Position numbers and translations under genes: made by a program
The notes under the pieces: model-generated
Databases searched by the model: none
What the model was told of the DNA's origin: nothing
Seen by the model: the letters and a program-made list of their open reading frames with translations, nothing else
Source of the DNA: Flavobacteriaceae bacterium
GTDB lineage: Bacteria > Bacteroidota > Bacteroidia > Flavobacteriales > Flavobacteriaceae
NCBI GenBank assembly: GCA_947456815.1
Contig: CANGTL010000011.1
Location: forward strand, 1-64,000
Direction of reading: 5' to 3'
Length of the DNA stretch: 64,000 nucleotides
Shown here: one piece after another, positions 35,269 through 43,724 of the stretch
Layout of the letters: the number at the start of each line of letters is the position of its first letter
How positions within the stretch are numbered: position 1 is the first letter of the stretch

Positions 35269-35973
35269 TTATTTGGATTTTCCTTTTACAACTTTCTTAA
35301 CCTTTGACATATTTTCTTCGCTAACCAACTTACCGTTCGCAAAAAATTGCCACGTTCCAACCTTCTTCCCATTAAGGTACATGCCTTGAGCAACTATATT
35401 TCCTTTAGGGTCGCGATAAATGGCTTTACCATCAAATTGCCCATTCTTATAATTGGATTCCTCCAAAATAATACCTTCGATGGTGTACTTCTTATATGGT
35501 CCAGATTTAATTCCTTTGCTATAACTAGTTTGTTCTGCTAATTTGCTATTTGGATAAAACACACTTCGAACTCCTTCTAGCTTTCCTTTCACGTAATTCT
35601 CTAAAGTCATAATTGCTTTAGAATTTTCGTGGTAGTACTTCCATACGCCTTCGTATAATTTGTTCACTACTTTACCTTCGCTTACCAGATTGTTGGATTG
35701 ATTGTAGAACATGGTATAAGCTGAATTATCCTTCTTGTTGAATTCTCTAGTAGCAATTATAGTCTGTGCTTGTGTATCGTCATAATACCTAAAAACACCC
35801 ACTTCTTTGCCATGTTCAAAAGTACCATCATATCGCAGCCTTTTTGATTCCGGATAATAGCCTTTCCATACGCCATTCTTATTTCCTTTTTCATCGAGTT
35901 TGTTGAAATCGGATTGAGCATGTGAAAGTGAATAAATAAAGATTACAAAAAAGCAGGCAAATTTAGAGGTCAT
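35269..35973 (-). CDS. MORN-repeat (YwqK-type) exported protein
   Basis: Secreted protein built of tandem MORN_2 repeats, the type often labelled YwqK antitoxin-like although no toxin is visible here. The signal peptide ends LSHAQ. Repeats of about 23 aa follow, for example [54 protein letters not shown] and [16 protein letters not shown]. The 234-residue length and basic C-terminus ([11 protein letters not shown]) are unremarkable. Upstream a TATTTTTG -7 element is read on the minus strand at 36028-36035. Confidence 0.82.
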   Translation of the reverse strand: MTSKFACFFVIFIYSLSHAQSDFNKLDEKGNKNGVWKGYYPESKRLRYDGTFEHGKEVGVFRYYDDTQAQTIIATREFNKKDNSAYTMFYNQSNNLVSEGKVVNKLYEGVWKYYHENSKAIMTLENYVKGKLEGVRSVFYPNSKLAEQTSYSKGIKSGPYKKYTIEGIILEESNYKNGQFDGKAIYRDPKGNIVAQGMYLNGKKVGTWQFFANGKLVSEENMSKVKKVVKGKSK

Positions 35974-36027
35974 TATTGCAGTTATTAATTATCGTTATAG
36001 TAACAGATTATGTCAATTTTTAGTATG

Positions 36028-36035
36028 CAAAAATA
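36028..36035 (-). promoter_or_regulatory. -7 promoter element for the MORN-repeat gene
   Basis: TATTTTTG on the minus strand, an exact TAnnTTTG match 54 nt upstream of the start codon at 35973. Confidence 0.45.
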
Positions 36036-36304
36036 CATTAATATTTGTAAGTCGACTAAGAAAGCACTCTTGTTCCCTGACTTTATAATGTATCATATGA
36101 TTTAAATTTATTTTGTTTAATCATTATAGTTTGATAATAAACATAAAATTTAATGCGATTTGCAATTAAAATATACACACAACACTCATAAACAGCTTTT
36201 TAAATAGCTAAAAGTAATAGTAAACACATGTTAATAAAACAATAAAATTTCATTTTGTTTAATTATTTTAAGAAAATTTTATACAAATTCTTTAAATCGT
36301 TTGA

Positions 36305-36312
36305 TAGATTTG
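36305..36312 (+). promoter_or_regulatory. -7 promoter element for the fasciclin lipoprotein gene
   Basis: TAGATTTG (36305-36312) is an exact TAnnTTTG match, 27 nt before the ATG at 36340. Confidence 0.6.
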
Positions 36313-36339
36313 CTCCCATAACCAAACAATTATAAAATT

Positions 36340-37311
36340 ATGAAAACAAATCTTAAATTTTTAGTAATTGCACTTGTTGCTTTTACTTCATTCACATCAA
36401 TTTCATGTAGCAGTGATGACGATGATTCAACTCCAACCGTTGACAACACCATTTCAGGAATTGCGTCACGAAATGCTGACTTATCTCTATTGGTAAAAGC
36501 ATTAACCAAAGCAAGCTTAGTTAATACGCTGAAAGGAACAGGACCATTTACCGTTTTTGCTCCAAAGAATCAAGCCTTCATCGATGCTGGGTACACTGCT
36601 GCTGTTATAGATGCATTACCAGCAAACGATCCAGGTCTAACTCAAATATTATTAAACCATGTTGTAAGCGGTGCTGTTCAATCAACTGGGTTAACTAACA
36701 ACTCTTACATCAAAACACTTGCAAAAGGAAGCGCATCGACAACTAATACTTTAAGCATGTATGTTACGACAACATCTGGTGTGAAGTTAAACGGTATGTC
36801 GACTGTAACAACGGCAAACGTAATTGCTTCTAACGGTGTAGTGCATATTGTAGATAAAGTAATTACACTTCCTACTATTGCTGACCATGCAATTGCCAAC
36901 CCGAATTTTTCGACATTGGTAAGTTTGTTAGCACGACCAGGACAACCTGACTATGCAACAGTTTTAGACGAATCTGGAAAATATACTGTTTTTGCTCCTG
37001 TGAATTCTGCCTTTACTGCGCTTGACGCAGAACTTGCTCCTGGTGGAATTGCTTCTGTATCTGCAGATGACATTACTAAAGTATTGCAATACCATGTGGT
37101 AAGTGGTGCAAATGTTTTATCAAGCACATTGACTGAGGGTCAAGTTGTTACTCCAATACTAACACCTGCGCAAATATTTACAGTTTTATTGAGTGGAGGT
37201 CCAAAACTTAGAGACGCTTCTACCAGAAATTCAAACATTATACTGACAGATGTACAATGTTCTAATGGTGTTGTACATGCTTTGGGTGGTGTTTTACTAC
37301 CAACATTGTAA
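36340..37311 (+). CDS. Lipoprotein with two fasciclin (FAS1) domains
   Basis: Predicted cell-envelope adhesion lipoprotein. The signal ends FTSISC, followed by an acidic SSDDDDS segment. In Bacteroidota, acidic residues right after the lipid-bearing Cys act as a lipoprotein export signal, so surface exposure is likely. FAS1 domain 1 (about residues 38-175) has LVNTLKGTGPFTVFAPKNQAF and NGVVHIVDKVI; domain 2 (about 184-323) has VLDESGKYTVFAPVNSAF, LQYHVVSGANVL and NGVVHALGGVLLP. The 323-residue length fits two domains. Monocistronic, with its own promoter and a strong terminator. Confidence 0.94.
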   Translation: MKTNLKFLVIALVAFTSFTSISCSSDDDDSTPTVDNTISGIASRNADLSLLVKALTKASLVNTLKGTGPFTVFAPKNQAFIDAGYTAAVIDALPANDPGLTQILLNHVVSGAVQSTGLTNNSYIKTLAKGSASTTNTLSMYVTTTSGVKLNGMSTVTTANVIASNGVVHIVDKVITLPTIADHAIANPNFSTLVSLLARPGQPDYATVLDESGKYTVFAPVNSAFTALDAELAPGGIASVSADDITKVLQYHVVSGANVLSSTLTEGQVVTPILTPAQIFTVLLSGGPKLRDASTRNSNIILTDVQCSNGVVHALGGVLLPTL

Positions 37312-37341
37312 TACAAAAAAAATAAAAATTGCTATGAAAAA

Positions 37342-37370
37342 AAAAGAGGAAATCAATGATTTCCTCTTTT
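37342..37370. terminator. Bidirectional terminator between the fasciclin and patatin genes
   Basis: GAGGAAATC (37346-37354) pairs with GATTTCCTC (37358-37366), flanked by A and T runs on both sides. It serves both convergent genes. Confidence 0.92.
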
Positions 37371-37371
37371 T

Positions 37372-38277
37372 TTATTCCATTTTATTTTCACTCATCAATT
37401 CGCTCTTATTCTTTGCATAATTAAATCCCTGTTGCCACCATTCTCTCATCTTTTCTTTATTAAAAATCAAAGCATTATCCGTCAATTGAGTCGGCGTGTA
37501 ATATAAATTCAATTTCACATCCTTATTTTTTGCCGCTAATTTTCCGATGGTAATATCGTGTTTTTCAACTTGAACCAAGAGTGTTTGAAACAAATCGACC
37601 ATCAATGAAAATGGATTCTTACCGATACTTCGTGGCTTGGTTTGCACTTCCATTTCTAAAATAACGACATCTATTTCAGTAGCACCGCGTTGAATCGCTT
37701 CCCGTATCGGCACCAAACTAGAAAAACCGCCATCTCCGTAATCGAAACCTTCTTTCGTCACCAAACTCATAAACGGAATATAATTACAAGATATCCATAT
37801 CCATTCACAAAAATCATCGTACTCAAAATCACGAATACATTTATATTCCACTTCATTTTTAGAAAGGTTGGTAACCGTAACCACAATGTTTTTCGACGAT
37901 GCTCTTAATTCGTTAAATTCAGCAATAGTAAAATTTTTCTTGATGTATTTCAGCAATTGGTGACTTTCGCCAAAAGTTCGATGCCCTTTTAGGAATTGCT
38001 TTGCAACATGAAAATGATTGATGCCTACTGTGTCAATTCCATTTCTGTGTTTAACGACAAATGGATTCACATCAAAAATATGCTGCATATCAACGTTGGT
38101 ATAAATATCCCTAATCTTGCCGACCTTTCCTAAGGCAAGGTGCGGAAGCAAGAGACTTCCCGTAGAAGTCCCAATCAAAATTTCATACTCATGCCTTTTT
38201 TCATGCAACAAGTACTGCGCAACTCCGCCACCAAAGGCGCCTTTACTTCCTCCTCCCGAAATGACTAACGCTTTCAT
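37372..38277 (-). CDS. Patatin-like phospholipase
   Basis: Lipid acyl hydrolase with a Ser-Asp dyad. The oxyanion hole GGGSKGAF is at residues 8-15, the nucleophile Ser38 lies in GTSTGS (G-x-S-x-G) and the catalytic Asp182 lies in the DGG motif of FDYGDGGFSS. No signal peptide is present, so it is probably cytosolic or membrane-associated. The 301-residue length is typical. It lies 14 nt downstream of the M1 peptidase gene in the same direction. Substrate is not predictable. Confidence 0.9.
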   Translation of the reverse strand: MKALVISGGGSKGAFGGGVAQYLLHEKRHEYEILIGTSTGSLLLPHLALGKVGKIRDIYTNVDMQHIFDVNPFVVKHRNGIDTVGINHFHVAKQFLKGHRTFGESHQLLKYIKKNFTIAEFNELRASSKNIVVTVTNLSKNEVEYKCIRDFEYDDFCEWIWISCNYIPFMSLVTKEGFDYGDGGFSSLVPIREAIQRGATEIDVVILEMEVQTKPRSIGKNPFSLMVDLFQTLLVQVEKHDITIGKLAAKNKDVKLNLYYTPTQLTDNALIFNKEKMREWWQQGFNYAKNKSELMSENKME

Positions 38278-38291
38278 CTACTTTAAATACT

Positions 38292-40379
38292 TTATTCGTC
38301 TAACAATCTTTGTAAATGTGTTTCTTCCCGAATGGGTAATTTGGCTTTAATTGCGATAAAAATTTCCCTGTTCTTTGGATCTTTTATTAAACTTCGAATA
38401 TTGTCCTTACAAAATTTCACAAATTGCCAACGGTGATGAGCGGTTCCATAGGCCAAACTTCGAAAAACATCTTCGGTATGTACTTTCAATAATAATAACC
38501 GCTGAAGCGCTTCTTGTTGTACATTCGAATCGAAATCGGTGCCTGTATAACGCAATAATTCCAAATAAGGTTCCATTTTTTTCTTCGAATCGGTGTAGGT
38601 CAGAAACGACAAATACAAATGCAACATCTTTAAATTCATATTCTGAAAACCAATCCATTCTTTTGACAATTCAATATAATGGGTTCTTCGCTCAGGAAAC
38701 TGTTTCCACAGATTATAAAGTGTCGCTTCTTTAGTTTCATAGCTACCATCATTTAGTAAACTTTCATAAGAATCTCTGAAGCTTTCCGGAATTTCTGTCA
38801 ATGAATTCGCCACGGCTTGTCGAACATGCAAATCATTGGTATTTAAGGCGGCCTTTAGAATGACTTCCTTACTTTCAAATGGAGCTGAAACCGTTTGAAA
38901 GACCAATAATTCCTTGATCGGATAATAAGCTGAACTGCCAAAAATTTTCAAAATATCTTCTTGATTCTTTGTCAAATCAAGTGGCTGATCTTGAAGTGAC
39001 AAATACTGCTTTATAAAATCATTCTTCAGCAGTAATTCTCGAGCTTCTTCAATAGGAAAGACCGTTCCGTCTAACCATTTCGCTCTAAAAATTGTGGTGT
39101 CAAAATCACTTACAAGGTTAATTTCATTTAAAAAATCTGTAGTCGTTACGCTCTGATATGCATTATTCTTTAGATAGTTTTTGACCGCCTTGTTGAACTT
39201 ATCAGCACCAATACGCTCGCGAAGAACATGCAATGCCCATGCTCCCTTTTGGTAAAAGGACAATGAACTTGCTTTTGCGTTCAACAATGGAATCGTATCT
39301 GTTTTTGAAGCTTCCATTAACTGACCAGCCATTGTATACAATTTTTCATAAAAATAATCGTCTCCAAATAGCTCGCGTTCTGCCAGCAAAGCATAGTAAG
39401 TAGCAAATCCTTCTTGCAACCAATGGTCTTTTCCTGATTGAGCCGTTACCAAGTTGCCAAACCACTGATGTGCCAACTCATGTGCTCCCACATTAACGAA
39501 GTTTCTATCAACAAATGCAATATTATCAACTACAAAATCACGTGAAAATAATGTTGAAGATGTATTCTCCATTCCTGCATATAAGAAATCATGCACGGGA
39601 ATTTGTCGGTAGATTTTCCAAGGATAAGGAACGCCAATCTCACGTTCTAAAAAGTTAAATATTTTTGTCGAATAGCGGTAGGTCGGCTCGATGTGTGCAA
39701 GGTCTTCATGATCAAAATAATTAATCAAAGGAACTCCAGAAGCAGCGCGCAATTCTTGTTTCTCAAAATGCCCAATGGCTAACATGACCAAATAACTGCT
39801 CATGGGATTCTTCATTTGATAATTCCATCTGATATCGTCGCCAAGTAATTCTTTCTTTCGCAACTCACCGTTAGAAATTACTTCAAAACTCTTTTGGAAA
39901 GTAATCGTTAAACCAAAAACAATCTTTTCATTTACATCGTCGAAACTCGGAAGCCAGTGGCTGGTGTATTTACCTTGTCCCTGTGTCCAGATTTGACCTT
40001 TCACTTCTTCAGGCGTATCAATTTCTTTAGTAAAATCCCAATTGACGAAATACATCGTTTGGGTTGGAAAAGCTTCGTAGCTGAACGTAAGGGTATTTTT
40101 ACCTTTTTTATATCCTTCAAACAATAACAATTGCTTTTTGTTTTCTTTGAAGTTTGCCTCTTTCCCATTAATCTTAAGATTTGAAAAAGTCATTTTTTGA
40201 GCATCAATTCGAATCGTATCAATCTTTTTCTTTACGTCAAAAGTGAATGTAACATCACCAATCACGTTGCGTTTGATGGGATTTATCCCTAACGATGCAT
40301 CCAAGGTCAAAAAATCTACAGACTGAAGCTGCTGCGAAAACGCAACGGAACTAACCAATAACAAAAAAAAATACCGCAT
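38292..40379 (-). CDS. M1 family zinc metallopeptidase (aminopeptidase N-like)
   Basis: Exported metallopeptidase. The short signal peptide is MRYFFLLLVSSVAFSQQ. An N-terminal beta domain (about residues 20-210) is followed by the catalytic domain with HELAH at 300-304 and the third zinc ligand Glu323 in WLQEGFATYY, giving HExxHx18E. The exopeptidase signature is present as YAGMENTSS, a variant of GAMEN. The C-terminal helical ARM-like repeats extend to 695 aa, normal for bacterial M1 enzymes. A TATATTTG element (minus, 40407-40414) lies 28 nt upstream. Confidence 0.92.
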   Translation of the reverse strand: MRYFFLLLVSSVAFSQQLQSVDFLTLDASLGINPIKRNVIGDVTFTFDVKKKIDTIRIDAQKMTFSNLKINGKEANFKENKKQLLLFEGYKKGKNTLTFSYEAFPTQTMYFVNWDFTKEIDTPEEVKGQIWTQGQGKYTSHWLPSFDDVNEKIVFGLTITFQKSFEVISNGELRKKELLGDDIRWNYQMKNPMSSYLVMLAIGHFEKQELRAASGVPLINYFDHEDLAHIEPTYRYSTKIFNFLEREIGVPYPWKIYRQIPVHDFLYAGMENTSSTLFSRDFVVDNIAFVDRNFVNVGAHELAHQWFGNLVTAQSGKDHWLQEGFATYYALLAERELFGDDYFYEKLYTMAGQLMEASKTDTIPLLNAKASSLSFYQKGAWALHVLRERIGADKFNKAVKNYLKNNAYQSVTTTDFLNEINLVSDFDTTIFRAKWLDGTVFPIEEARELLLKNDFIKQYLSLQDQPLDLTKNQEDILKIFGSSAYYPIKELLVFQTVSAPFESKEVILKAALNTNDLHVRQAVANSLTEIPESFRDSYESLLNDGSYETKEATLYNLWKQFPERRTHYIELSKEWIGFQNMNLKMLHLYLSFLTYTDSKKKMEPYLELLRYTGTDFDSNVQQEALQRLLLLKVHTEDVFRSLAYGTAHHRWQFVKFCKDNIRSLIKDPKNREIFIAIKAKLPIREETHLQRLLDE

Positions 40380-40406
40380 TGTCTCGTTTTTAGTTCATAT
40401 GAATTA

Positions 40407-40414
40407 CAAATATA
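40407..40414 (-). promoter_or_regulatory. -7 promoter element for the M1 peptidase gene
   Basis: TATATTTG on the minus strand is an exact TAnnTTTG match in the M1/recG divergent region. Confidence 0.55.
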
Positions 40415-40527
40415 CTGCGAGAATATGCAATTATATTCATTTGAAATTTTCAAATTTTCAAATTATAAACTATCTTCGTTCTCGATCGTTTAAGCCATAC
40501 AAAAATCCTATAATATCAGCATCCGAA

Positions 40528-42630
40528 ATGTCGAATTTGCTAGAAACTCCCATCGAATATCTAAAAGGCGTCGGTCCTAATCGTGGCGATTTACTTCGCA
40601 AAGAAATAGGGATTCGCGTTTATGAAGATTTAATCCAGCATTATCCCAACAGATATATTGATCGTACCAGATACTACAAAATCAATGAGTTGCGCAACCA
40701 ACCGGCAGAAGTTCAACTGATTGGAAAGATTATTAACATCAAAATGGTCGAACAAAAGCGGGGCAAAAGATTGGTCGCAACCTTTGTAGATGAAACTGGG
40801 CAAATGGAATTGGTTTGGTTCCAAGGTCACAAGTGGATAAAAGAAAGTCTGCAACTCAATGTTCCTATTGTCATCTTCGGAAAGTGCACCTTATACAATT
40901 ACGTTTTTAGCATGACGCATCCAGAAATCGAGTTGCTGGCGGAACACGAAAAAAGCTTGCGATCGGCATTGCAACCGGTTTATCCATCAACAGAAACACT
41001 CACCAATCGAGGCGTGTCAAGTCGTGTGGTTTCTAAAATGATGCAACAATTATTTCTGGAAACGCAGAACCTCTTTAGTGAAACATTGCCCACATATTTG
41101 ATTTCAGAATGGAAATTGATGTCGAAAAAAGAAGCGTTATTCAACATTCATTTTCCCACCAGCAATGATGCCCTAGCCAAAGCGCAATTTCGATTAAAAT
41201 TTGAAGAACTATTCTTTATTCAATTGCAATTAATAACAAAAAACCTAATTCGAAAACACAAAATTAAAGGCCATCCTTTTACCCAAGTTGGAGCGTATTT
41301 TAATGATTTCTTTCAAAACCACTTGCCTTTTGAATTGACAAACGCACAAAAGCGGGTGCTCAAAGAAATTCGAAACGACATGGGAAATCCCGCGCAAATG
41401 AATCGACTTTTGCAAGGCGATGTAGGTTCGGGAAAAACAATTGTGGCGTTTATGACCATGTTGTTGGCGTTAGATAATGGCTTCCAATCCTGTTTGATGG
41501 CACCCACGGAAATCTTAGCTAATCAACATTTTTTTGGCTTAAGTGAATTAGCTAAAGACTTAAATATCACTATAAAAATTCTAACTGGCTCAACCAAAAC
41601 TTCCGAAAGAAAAATTATTCACGAAGCATTAGAAAACGGAAGTTTACACATACTGATTGGAACGCATGCTTTGCTAGAAGACAAAGTGATTTTTCAAAAT
41701 TTGGGACTTGCTATTATTGACGAGCAGCATCGCTTTGGGGTAGAACAACGCTCTAAACTGTGGAAGAAAAACACTATTCCGCCGCATGTTTTAGTCATGA
41801 CCGCCACGCCTATTCCGCGCACTTTAGCGATGAGTTTGTATGGCGATTTAGACATTTCTGTGATTGATGAATTGCCGCCGGGACGAAAACCCATTCAAAC
41901 CGTTCATCGCTTTGATTCGAACCGCTTAAAAGTGTGGAAATTTATTCGAGATGAAATCGAAAAAGGAAGACAAATCTATATTGTTTATCCTTTAATTCAA
42001 GAGTCCGAGAAAATGGATTTCAAAGACTTAATGGATGGATATGAAAGTATTTCTAGAGATTTTCCATTGCCAAAATACGCCATTTCCATCGTGCACGGTA
42101 AGATGAAACCCGCCGACAAAGACGCTGAAATGAAACGATTTTCGGAAGGCAAAACCAATATCATGGTAGCCACCACTGTGATCGAAGTTGGCGTGAATAT
42201 TCCCAATGCTAGTGTCATGATTATCGAAAGTGCCGAACGTTTTGGCTTGTCACAACTTCACCAGTTACGCGGTCGCGTGGGTCGCGGCGCTGAGCAGAGC
42301 TATTGCATTCTCATGACATCGCACAAATTGTCCAGTGATAGTAAAACCCGCATGGAAACCATGTGTGCGACCAATGATGGATTTGAAATTGCCGAAGTCG
42401 ATTTGAAATTGCGTGGTCCAGGAGATTTAATGGGCACGCAGCAAAGTGGCGTTTTGCAACTTCAAATTGCTGATATTGTTCGAGATAAAGATATTCTACT
42501 TTTGGCTAGACAAGAAGCGATGAAACTTTTACGTGCAGATCCATCTATGGAAAGACCAGAACATGCCGCTTTGAAATCCGTTTTTATGGCACTCTCTAAG
42601 AAAAAAAATATTTGGAATTACATTAGTTAA
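40528..42630 (+). CDS. recG: ATP-dependent DNA helicase RecG
   Basis: Branch-migrating helicase that regresses stalled forks and processes Holliday junctions. The start at 40528 (MSNLLETPIEYLKGVGP) matches the family N-terminus; the frame is open 43 codons further upstream but that part is not RecG-like. An OB-fold wedge domain covers about residues 55-150. Walker A GDVGSGKT is at 297-304; later motifs are IIDEQHRFGV (DEQH box), MTATPIPRTLA, TTVIEVGVNIPNA and QLRGRVGRG. The 700-residue length is canonical. A near-consensus -7 (TATCTTCG, 40471-40478) precedes it. Confidence 0.97.
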   Translation: MSNLLETPIEYLKGVGPNRGDLLRKEIGIRVYEDLIQHYPNRYIDRTRYYKINELRNQPAEVQLIGKIINIKMVEQKRGKRLVATFVDETGQMELVWFQGHKWIKESLQLNVPIVIFGKCTLYNYVFSMTHPEIELLAEHEKSLRSALQPVYPSTETLTNRGVSSRVVSKMMQQLFLETQNLFSETLPTYLISEWKLMSKKEALFNIHFPTSNDALAKAQFRLKFEELFFIQLQLITKNLIRKHKIKGHPFTQVGAYFNDFFQNHLPFELTNAQKRVLKEIRNDMGNPAQMNRLLQGDVGSGKTIVAFMTMLLALDNGFQSCLMAPTEILANQHFFGLSELAKDLNITIKILTGSTKTSERKIIHEALENGSLHILIGTHALLEDKVIFQNLGLAIIDEQHRFGVEQRSKLWKKNTIPPHVLVMTATPIPRTLAMSLYGDLDISVIDELPPGRKPIQTVHRFDSNRLKVWKFIRDEIEKGRQIYIVYPLIQESEKMDFKDLMDGYESISRDFPLPKYAISIVHGKMKPADKDAEMKRFSEGKTNIMVATTVIEVGVNIPNASVMIIESAERFGLSQLHQLRGRVGRGAEQSYCILMTSHKLSSDSKTRMETMCATNDGFEIAEVDLKLRGPGDLMGTQQSGVLQLQIADIVRDKDILLLARQEAMKLLRADPSMERPEHAALKSVFMALSKKKNIWNYIS

Positions 42631-42661
42631 AGCAATAATTTGAATACAAATACCACTGAAA

Positions 42662-43528
42662 ATGATTTCCTACAACACTAAAGATTGGTTTACTTTTATT
42701 TTTCGATTTCACAAAGCGGATACGTTTCGGACGTTGTTTCCGATTATGATTGCCATTGGGATATATGCAGGGATTGTGGGCTATATGGAAGTTGTCTATT
42801 GGAAACTGGCAGATACGAGTTACATCAAAAACATCACAATCATGCACGGGATGTTGGGTTTTGTGATTTCGTTGTTGCTCGTTTTCCGAACCAATACGGC
42901 TTATGACCGTTGGTGGGAAGGCCGAAAATTGTGGGGTGCGTTGGTGAATAACAGTAGAAATTTCGCATTGAAACTCGCTGTCATTCTAAAAGACGGACAG
43001 GATCAGCATTATTTCAAACGCATGATTCCAACGTATGCTGCGGTGTTGCACCAGCATTTGAGCAATGATGACACAAGTCAACAATTGTTTGATGATGTTG
43101 ATTTGGAAATTGACCATCATTTGCACAGACCCAATCAAGTGGCGAAAAAGATGTTTCAAAAATTGAATGATTTGTACGACGAAAAAAAAATCTCCGGCGA
43201 TCAATTGATTATTTTAAATGCCGAAATACAATCGTTTACCGACATTTGCGGTGCTTGTGAAAGAATAAAAAACACGCCTATTCCCTACTCGTACAGTGCG
43301 TTTATCAAGAAGTTTATTTTCTTTTACGTGATGACTTTGCCTTTTGGTTATTCGTTTAGTTTGGGTTATTATACGGCACCGGTTGTGGTATTTATCTTTT
43401 ATGTATTGGCGAGTTTGGAACTAATTGCCGAAGAAATTGAAGATCCGTTTGGTGGTGATGCCAATGATTTGCCCACGCAGAAAATTGCTGAAAATATCAA
43501 AAAGCATGTGGGTGAACTGATGCCATAG
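42662..43528 (+). CDS. Bestrophin-like (YneE/UPF0187) membrane channel protein
   Basis: Integral inner-membrane protein of the bestrophin family, whose members form pentameric ion channels. Visible features: TM1 near residues 24-44 (LFPIMIAIGIYAGIVGYMEV), TM2 near 61-74 (MLGFVISLLLVFRTN) followed by the signature NTAYDRWWEGRKLWGALVNNSRN, TM3/TM4 near 220-255 (FIFFYVMTLPFGYSF; VVVFIFYVLASLELIAEEIE), and EDPFGGDANDLP at the C-terminus. The 288-residue length fits. It follows recG by 31 nt. Its TAG stop codon is also the first bases of an intergenic repeat element. Confidence 0.9.
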   Translation: MISYNTKDWFTFIFRFHKADTFRTLFPIMIAIGIYAGIVGYMEVVYWKLADTSYIKNITIMHGMLGFVISLLLVFRTNTAYDRWWEGRKLWGALVNNSRNFALKLAVILKDGQDQHYFKRMIPTYAAVLHQHLSNDDTSQQLFDDVDLEIDHHLHRPNQVAKKMFQKLNDLYDEKKISGDQLIILNAEIQSFTDICGACERIKNTPIPYSYSAFIKKFIFFYVMTLPFGYSFSLGYYTAPVVVFIFYVLASLELIAEEIEDPFGGDANDLPTQKIAENIKKHVGELMP

Positions 43529-43632
43529 CCCTGATAGCAGCGGTATCCTTTTTTGTTTTTGCAGAAAGTCCCTCGACTGCGCTCGGGATGACAAAACAAA
43601 AAAGATATAGCGGATAGCAGGTTCCCGGCTCC
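43527..43632 (+). repeat. Conserved-arm structured intergenic element (copy 2)
   Basis: Left arm AGCCCTGATAGCAGCGGTAT then CCTTTTTTG; right arm CAAAAAAGATATAGCGGATA then a GGTTCCCGGCTCC end. Inserted between the arms is a hairpin CCTCGACTGCGCTCGGG followed by ATGACA, itself a recurrent flavobacterial repeat. The arms match 15943-16023 and 63329-63432. Confidence 0.85.
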
Positions 43633-43664
43633 TAAAAAAAATGCTTCAAAAAATTACCATTTTC

Positions 43665-43696
43665 TTTCGAACTCCAAAGCGCAATGCTTATATTTG
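43665..43696 (+). promoter_or_regulatory. Promoter of pheT
   Basis: A TTTCG -33-like element (43665-43669) and TATATTTG (43689-43696) are 19 nt apart, a good Bacteroidota promoter. It lies 28 nt before the pheT ATG and directly after the repeat element. Confidence 0.65.
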
Positions 43697-43724
43697 CGAC
43701 CTTTAAAACAGACGGACAACACTC

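Larger units (their letters stand above)
35974..36339. other. Divergent AT-rich intergenic region (MORN gene / fasciclin gene)
   Basis: About 366 nt without a gene. It carries a minus-strand -7 element (36028-36035) and a plus-strand -7 element (36305-36312). The middle is very AT-rich with no hairpin or repeat family recognised. Confidence 0.6.

Noticed and set aside
43399..43599. Minus-strand open frame beginning with a CHPERSRG-like sequence
   Set aside because: It is produced by the repeat element at 43527-43632 and the end of the bestrophin gene; this peptide is a common artefact of that repeat in flavobacteria.
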